DNA from: Euphorbia lathyris
Lineage: Eukaryota; Streptophyta; Magnoliopsida; Malpighiales; Euphorbiaceae
Assembly (NCBI RefSeq): GCF_963576675.1
Contig: NC_088919.1
Span: forward strand, 45,406,501 to 45,470,500
Length of the DNA: 64,000 bases
Reading direction: 5' to 3'
The first letter of the stretch is position 1. Every line of letters starts with the position of its first letter. Below the pieces are notes generated by a model that saw only the letters and a list, made by a program, of their open reading frames with translations, was not told where the DNA came from and did no database searches. The position numbers and the translations under genes are program-made. Below, piece after piece: positions 58,613 through 64,000 of the stretch.

Positions 58613-59023
58613 TTAAGTTCTGGCAGTCCAGCATACAGTTTTTGAAAACTTCTTTTCTAAGTTCAGCATAAAGACATTATCAATACGAGGGGCAGTTAAA
58701 ATTAACTCATTTGTTTTACCCTCGAATATTTTACATCCAGTGTCATCAAATATAACTTTTCTCCCATTGTCACATAGCTGAGCTACGCTGAGTAAGTTAT
58801 ATTTGAGTCCGCTGACTAGGGAGACTGACTCAATAGTAGGATTACCACCAACGGTTCCTGACCCTACTATCTTACCCTTTTTGTTGTCTCCAAAACTTAC
58901 ACTTCCTCCTCGTTTACGCACAAATGTGATGAACTGAGTTTCATCACCAGTCATATGCCTCGAGCATGCGCTGTCAATGTACCACATATTTGACTTCGCA
59001 GCACACCTCAGGCTTACCTGCAA
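58613..59023 (-). pseudogene. Sirevirus protease/pre-integrase fragment
   Basis: Frame opened after the Gag stop, no ATG. NMWYIDSACSRHMTGDETQF is the aspartic-protease active-site region (D-S-A in place of the usual D-S-G), then FGDNKKGKIVGSGTV and LLSVAQLCDNGRKVIF. It ends in LEKKFSKTVCWTART*. Downstream sequence resumes in another frame at LPELKFEKDQLCHACQ, so the His-His part of the HHCC zinc-binding region is deleted. Confidence 0.85.
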
Positions 59024-59028
59024 TATAG

Positions 59029-60762
59029 CTAGTTGCTTTTAGGTACCCAATTCTTTTTGGGTCCTTGTTTGTTAGGTTCAACAGATAAAGCATCATATTT
59101 CATTTTATGACGACATACTTGGACAGTATGTCCATTCTTTCCACAGAAGTCACAGCTGACATTCCGTTTAGGATATCTCACTGACTGGTCAGCACCCCAG
59201 TGCTGAGCGTGCCAGCACACCTTTGTGGTGTTTCCACAAAAGTCACACTGGACATTCCGTTGAGGATTCCATCTCTGCTGACTAGTACTTCGGTACTGAG
59301 TGTTCAGATGAATATTTCTTTTATTCGGAACCTTAAGTTGGTTCTGAATAGATGTGACATCCTTTTTCAGTTTCTTAGAATCTGATTGGACCTCAGAGAC
59401 AAACTTTTGCATAATTTCTACATTACTATGCAAAGTTGAGTTTTCCTGGAGAAGATATCGAAGGTCACTCAGCTTGACCTCTTCAATCTCGTCACATCGC
59501 CTGCTGAGTGCTCTAACCTTTTTGTTACACTTTTTGACAAGTGTGTAGAGGTCACTCAGGGCATTTACCATTTCATTTCTGAGCAAGGGTAGTGATATTA
59601 CCTCAATTGAGTGGATCTCATCGTCAGATGCGATGGAGGGGTCAGCATGCTCAGAAATACATGGCTCAGCAAGTTTGTCAGCCATGAAACAAATCTTTGC
59701 TGACTCAGTGGCATCAGCTTCTGATGATAAAGACTCATCACTGTCGCTCCAAGTTGCCACCATTGCCTTCTTGCTGTTCTTTCTTTCTTTCCTCAGCGTG
59801 GGACAGCTTGACTTGATATGGCCAGTTTGATGACATTCAAAGCATGTAATGGGCTTTGAGTTGTCCTTCTTGTACTTGTTGTCGCTGGACTTAGCTTTGT
59901 ACTTATCAAACTTCTTGTAAGGCTTCTTAGAATATTTGTCATTCTTTCTGAACAGCCTTTTCATCTTTCTAGTGAACATAGCCATTTCTTCATCGTCTGT
60001 TGAGCTCCCATCAGTGGAGTCAGCTTTCATGACAAGAGACTTTTGCTTCTTGTCTTCAGACTTTTCCTTCACCTCAAAGTTCTTCATTGATATCTCGTGG
60101 GTCAGCAACGAGCCAATGAGTTCATCATACTTATAGGTGGTTAAGTCTTGAGCTTCCTCAACATCAGTTTTCTTTGCTTGCCAGCTTTTAGGAAGACTCC
60201 TAAGAATCTTCTTGACTTGCTCTTCCTCAGTGAAGATCTTTCCAAGTCTCTTGAGCTCGTTGATTATGTTTGTGAACCTTGCGTTCATGTCAGAGATTCC
60301 TTCATCATCATTCATTTCAAACAGCTCGTACAACCTCATCTGCTGGTTGACCTTGGATTCCTTCACCTTGTTGGTTCCTTCATAGGTGACCTCTAGCTTC
60401 TTCCAGATCTCATGTGCTGACTCACAACCTGAAATCTTGTTGTATTCTGCAGCATCTAACGCACAGTGAAGAATGTTTATAGCCGAAGCATGATTTTGTA
60501 GCTTCTTGAGATCATCTTCTGTCCATTTAGTCTCAGCTTTAACAACCGTTTGGCCGTCAATAGTTTCAACAGGAACAAATGGGCCTTGGACTATAGATAG
60601 CCATGCACTCATATTTGTTGCCTGAATGAAATTTTTCATTCTATTCTTCCAAAAGGTATAGTTAGACCCGAAGAATAGAGGAGGCCGAGTAATGGACAGC
60701 CCCTCAGGTAAAATCTGAGTTGTCTGATTTCCTGGGAGGAACCGAGTGCTATTCTCAGCCAT
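59029..60762 (-). CDS. gag: Sirevirus-type Gag, intact 577 residues
   Basis: Capsid/nucleocapsid polyprotein of the element at 55456-62164. Starts MAENSTRFLPGNQ about 50 bp inside the primer site. UBN2-type domain (FWKNRMKNFIQA..., KILRSLPKSWQAKKTDVEEA), then a Lys-rich stretch and a CCHC knuckle (CFECHQTGHIKSSC, about residue 303). A long coiled-coil-like acidic region follows, then two further Cys/His motifs near 500-545 (CDFCGNTTKVCWH and CDFCGKNGHTVQVCRH), of which the first lacks regular CCHC spacing. It ends at TAG 59029. The protease continues in a different frame. Confidence 0.88.
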   Translation of the reverse strand: MAENSTRFLPGNQTTQILPEGLSITRPPLFFGSNYTFWKNRMKNFIQATNMSAWLSIVQGPFVPVETIDGQTVVKAETKWTEDDLKKLQNHASAINILHCALDAAEYNKISGCESAHEIWKKLEVTYEGTNKVKESKVNQQMRLYELFEMNDDEGISDMNARFTNIINELKRLGKIFTEEEQVKKILRSLPKSWQAKKTDVEEAQDLTTYKYDELIGSLLTHEISMKNFEVKEKSEDKKQKSLVMKADSTDGSSTDDEEMAMFTRKMKRLFRKNDKYSKKPYKKFDKYKAKSSDNKYKKDNSKPITCFECHQTGHIKSSCPTLRKERKNSKKAMVATWSDSDESLSSEADATESAKICFMADKLAEPCISEHADPSIASDDEIHSIEVISLPLLRNEMVNALSDLYTLVKKCNKKVRALSRRCDEIEEVKLSDLRYLLQENSTLHSNVEIMQKFVSEVQSDSKKLKKDVTSIQNQLKVPNKRNIHLNTQYRSTSQQRWNPQRNVQCDFCGNTTKVCWHAQHWGADQSVRYPKRNVSCDFCGKNGHTVQVCRHKMKYDALSVEPNKQGPKKNWVPKSN

Positions 60763-60810
60763 AGTGGGGATCAGCTCAAGATAGTTATATCTTGCACAAT
60801 GAGTTATTAA

Positions 60811-60822
60811 GCTCTGATACCA
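60811..60822 (-). other. primer-binding site (tRNA-Met)
   Basis: GCTCTGATACCA on the + strand, TGGTATCAGAGC in element sense, two bases inside the 5' LTR. Complementary to the 3' end of initiator tRNA-Met. Confidence 0.9.
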
Positions 60823-60824
60823 CT

Positions 60825-62164
60825 TGTTGGTCCCTTATAACGTGACAAGTTAGTTCCAAAGGGGGGGGATAGGAACTATTTAAAAAAATTTGTCCGTTAA
60901 GGCTGACTTCTTTTCTTATGAAAAGGTTTACACAGCATGACTAAGCAATTTGAAGACACAAGCTTAGTCAACTTGTGACTAAGTCTGTTTCTTTCCTTGA
61001 GTCAGGAAATAGCACTTAGAGTCTATTCCTGAACTCAGCTTCTTAGTATACTTAACTCAGCGTGAGCTCGTTACTTAGTCAGTTTTATAGCAAGCAATAT
61101 GTAAAGGAGTTTAAGGGTTAGAAAGATATTACTCAGCAGACTTATCCTGGTTCGGCCTCTCCACCTACGTCCAGTCCCTAGAACTCGTTCCGAGCTTTTC
61201 GAATTCTCTACTGAGCTCTTTAAAGGTAGAGCACGAAACCTTTTACAATAGAAGCTGAGTATACAAGAGTACCTTCCTCTATACCTCTACTCACTCCTAT
61301 ATCTATCGCTGAGTACTATAACCGAGTACTCAGCCTCTCCTTTCTATTCTTCTAGAAATGATAAAGTGTTTGTCCTAAACAACAATTGCTAAGACACTTT
61401 AGATGATTGAAAATCACTCTAGACTTTTACACAATAATATGGAAATTGGTGTAAGGTTTTTGCTTTGCTTTTCTCACAGAACTTCGTGTAGAAATTTGGT
61501 CAGCGTTTTGACTAGTTGAAGATCTGCATCGAATGAAGCAAATGAGAGGCCTATTTATAGTGACACTTGAGGCACCAGTTATTTCGAATTTTGAAATAAC
61601 CGTTGGAGGGAAACGGCTTCCTATCGTTGTCACTCAGTACGCGCTCAGTGTCGTTGGCCAATGAGATTCATGCATCTTCTGTCCACGGCAGTGCTCGGCA
61701 GCTTTTTGTCTGGCAAACAGAATGTTTCGACATTTTTGGCAAAGTCTTCCAGACAGCTTCCTGCGCCTTCTGAACTTTACTCAAAGTAGAAATACTTTGT
61801 CTACAAGTTGATTCTTGTCTGCCGCTATCCTGACTGCTTGTCGCTTAACTCAGCAGCTTCCTCTTGAAGCTTTTGCTAGAAGGCTTCTCGATCCTTCTTC
61901 ATGTTGAGTCGTCGTTTTGCTTAATACGACTTCGTTTCATCTTCTTGGGCCGTGAGGTCTTGATTATGTTGACTTGGGCTTGACTTCCACTCATGGGCTT
62001 TTAGACTTTATATCTTAATGTCTTATAGATAAATAAACTCAACATTGAACAAACACATTAGTATAAATAAATCAAAGCATTTAAATTTAATGTGTTAGAA
62101 TATTTTTTATCAATTACTTAAATAATTTTGTCAAATCAAAATCATGTGGAAAGGTGTTTCAACA
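60825..62164 (-). repeat. 5' LTR of the Sirevirus-type element
   Basis: 1340 bp with TG/CA ends in element sense. A 74-bp block at about 61367-61440, absent from the other LTR, is bounded by ATAA/ATAAT microhomology. TATA box CTATAAATAG (complement at 61551-61560). Reading frames that look conserved between the two LTRs (for example near 61430-61630) are not genes. Confidence 0.9.
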
Positions 62165-62169
62165 AAAAG

Positions 62170-62381
62170 TATCTCGACTAGGGTTGACAACTCAATAATC
62201 TACGTTGAACTGGCTACGAGTTATCAAGATAAACTGCTTAAGCTCATGTTAAAATCTGATGTAAGGGATTCGGAAGCGAGCTTGCTAGATCCACAAAGTG
62301 TCTAAGATAAGACAAAAAAATGGTTAAAAAGGGATCAAGAATCGGCGACTCCGCTCTGATGCCTAAGTTAGTAATTATGAT
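62170..62381 (+). repeat. LTR-like remnant right of the Sirevirus
   Basis: AATCGGCGACTCCGCTCTGATGCC, then TAAGTTAGT, repeats the R/U5-like phrase also seen at 33985. No boundaries. Confidence 0.35.
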
Positions 62382-62652
62382 CGGTCAATGCGAAGTCAAT
62401 GTGCCACGTCAGCAATGTGACCTCCATAAAAGTCAAAATTGCTAGCATGGCACGTTGACCAGTCAACTTTTGACTTTTAAGGAGGTCAAATTGCTGATGT
62501 GGTGCATTGATTTAACGTTGACCGGACACATTACCGGTTGTAAACTTTGGTGGGAGGTCACCAAGAGGTTGTACACTTTTGTATGTAAAATTGAAAGTTG
62601 TATACCAAAGTGTGAAATAGGACAAAAGTTGTACACCACGTATGTAATTTAT
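62382..62652. mobile_element. solitary MULE end with hairpin
   Basis: 62526-62652 (GGTTGTACACTTT, CCAAAGTGTGAAATAGGACAAA, AGTTGTACACCA) matches the right terminal repeat of the Pack-MULE at 36600-36758. Next to it 62382-62438 and 62468-62525 are inverted repeats (CGGTCAA..., CAATGTGCCACgTCAGCAAT, GACCTCC against GGAGGTCAAATTGCTGATG...). No partner terminal repeat or duplication was found. Confidence 0.6.
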
Positions 62653-64000
62653 TCTACCAGGTAATTCAAATCCTATGTAGTCTTGCTTTCAGAGATAGAC
62701 GTGATGAAGTGTTCAAAAAAACTCATTTGCCATTTGATTGAATGTTGACGGGTTTGTCGAAGCCCGACAAAATAGATTTATAATTTTTTACTGATTTCCC
62801 TATTGGACTACAATTTGATTTGTAGTAATAGTAAGACCAGATCGAATCCCAAGAGAACAATTAACCTCTTAATTCAAATGAGCAAATAAAATAAAAAGAG
62901 GGGTTTGATTTTTGATGGATTGATTAAATCAAATTAAACAAGTAAAGTAAATTGGAATTCAATAATGAGAAAAACCTGATTCAAGAGATTGGGTTCATTG
63001 GGTGTTCGTTGATCCTTGGTTTAAATGATAAACAAATGAAAATTCAAAATCTTTGATTAAAGAGTATAAGGATTACCTAATTCACTCTTTCACTTTCTCT
63101 TAATTTATTAATTTAAATGAAGCATCTAAATCAACCTAGTTATTAAGAAAAGGGAATGAAGCATATCCAATTTCTCAATAACCGCATTGAGATTAAGAAA
63201 GTTTATCAAATCAATTCCTATTGAGAGGAACGTCGACAAACAATAGCAATTGGCTGAATTTTCTTCCCAATCAATCTCAAGCAAAAACTCAATTACTCAA
63301 GATCGATTTTTGCTACTTGTTGTAATTCATTCAAGACAATTACGGATCAAGAATAAATACTTAGCAATAGAAGATCGAATACGATTCAATAATCATAAAA
63401 AGAATTGAAGAAGAAAATCAGAACTTGAATTAATACTTGAAGAAATTAATACATGAAACCTCACAACTTTCAACCTAATGAAATCCCTCTTGAATCAGAA
63501 GATGAAACTTAGCTACTCATAATGAAAACAATTCAACAATACAATTGAAAATCTGTAAAACCTAGTTCTCCCCTCTAAGGAATGTTAAGCCTTCTATTTA
63601 TAGGGGAAAACCCTAAGAAGAAAGACTAAAATATCCTTAAGAGATAAGGAAAGAAACTAAATCTCTAATTAATTAATGATTAAATAGAGATAATAAGAAA
63701 TATTCAAATCCTAACTAAAATAGAATACAATTAAATAAGATAATATCTCAAAATCAAATCTGAAAATATCTTCTTATTTCTTCCAAATTCGTCCAGCCAC
63801 GTGCCCACGCCTTAACTGAAGTTGGCTGCTGTTTCTCAATTACAGCTGAGACAGGACGTGCCCACGCCTTAACTGAAATTGGCCTCTGATTTGCAAATAC
63901 TCCAAAATGCTCCAAAAGGCCATTAATTTCCAGATTTTTCACCAAACATCTAAACTTTCTCCCAAAACAAAATATGAAACAAAAACATCAATTAAACACC
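62653..64000. repeat. probable LTR-retrotransposon DNA at the window edge
   Basis: AT-rich, without coding frames. A 28-30 bp direct repeat around CGTGCCCACGCCTTAACTGA lies at 63800-63828 and 63858-63886. TTATAGGGGAAAACCCTAAG (about 63599) looks like a promoter-proximal LTR block. The sequence continues beyond the window, so it was not classified. Confidence 0.35.

Larger units (their letters stand above)
55456..62164 (-). mobile_element. Sirevirus-type Ty1/copia retrotransposon, nearly complete
   Basis: 6.7-kb element on the minus strand. A perfect 5-bp duplication AAAAG flanks it (55451-55455, 62165-62169). The 5' LTR is 60825-62164 (1340 bp, TGTTGAAACACC...GGGACCAACA in element sense). 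The tRNA-Met primer site TGGTATCAGAGC is at 60822 to 60811. Then come gag (60762-59029), protease, integrase, reverse transcriptase, and the 3' LTR (55456 to about 56679). About two dozen substitutions separate the shared LTR sequence (near 2%), so insertion is fairly recent. Pol has a frameshift, two premature stops, an internal deletion and no RNase H. It cannot be autonomous. The Gag type and the FLGLQIKQ-style RT resemble Sireviruses. Confidence 0.92.

Noticed and set aside
56700..60750. Plus-strand open frames opposite gag and pol
   Set aside because: These are shadows of the minus-strand coding sequence.
55973..61633. Conserved small frame present in both Sirevirus LTRs
   Set aside because: Similarity is explained by the LTRs being copies of each other; it overlaps the TATA region and has no domain.
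1..64000. CRISPR arrays, operons, phage or organelle insertions, rRNA genes
   Set aside because: None seen; the window is plant nuclear DNA with spliced genes. Direct repeats found are transposon- or satellite-type.

Overview
This is nuclear DNA from a flowering plant, almost certainly a eudicot. It is AT-rich, with short GT-AG introns, and its three intact genes encode typical land-plant proteins. The rest is a graveyard of plant transposable elements, many nested in one another. I did not identify the species.

Three intact genes were found, all on the + strand. (1) 9710-17475 encodes a malectin-like/LRR receptor kinase with 15 exons and about 923 residues, of the At1g67720/At2g37050 type. 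(2) 26438-28932 encodes an NF-YB histone-fold transcription factor with 6 exons, including a 6-nt microexon, and 175 residues, of the NF-YB8/10 type. (3) 46179-53937 encodes a UPL4-like HECT E3 ubiquitin ligase with 17 coding exons and about 1565 residues. The RLK/NF-YB neighbour pair matches what I recall of the Arabidopsis order At2g37050-At2g37060. The exon joins were read by eye from splice sites and conserved protein sequence, without transcript evidence.

Layout. 372-1841: Mutator-like foldback element full of TTCGCGAA motifs. 2426-6019: decayed Ty1/copia element (minus, target-site duplication AGTTT) with a TRIM inserted in its pol (3026-3588, duplication CATAT). 8405-9246: hAT-like element carrying a 5'-truncated LINE, just upstream of the RLK. 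9710-17475: RLK, whose introns hold an Au-type SINE and several MITEs. 18188-21188: decayed Ty3/gypsy element with LTRs, PBS, gag, PPT and two nested elements. 22602-23427: non-autonomous DNA element. 24023-25930: dead LINE (minus). 26438-28932: NF-YB. 29617-30018: solo LTR of the same family as the 18188 element. 32945-33425: another solo LTR (duplication GGATA). 33431-35150: remnants of Tat-like gypsy DNA with a Transposase_28-like fragment. 35481-36758: Pack-MULE carrying a piece of an LRR receptor-kinase gene. 38427-39560: AT-rich satellite-like array with a two-monomer higher-order period. 39568-39976: broken BAHD acyltransferase fragment. 40215-40680: degenerate second TRIM. 40745-42405: 1661-bp solo LTR (duplication CTTGC). 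43320-43410: minisatellite. 44209-44700: LTR-like sequence. 46179-53937: UPL4 gene with two related MITEs in its introns. 55456-62164: nearly complete, recently inserted Sirevirus-type copia element (minus, duplication AAAAG). The remainder is repeat-derived, AT-rich DNA.

The three genes do not form a pathway; they are ordinary neighbours separated by transposon-filled space. I found no convincing previously undescribed system. The points of most interest are the nested insertions with intact target-site duplications, the Pack-MULE capture scar, the dimeric repeat array, and the microexon and overlapping upstream ORF of the NF-YB gene.
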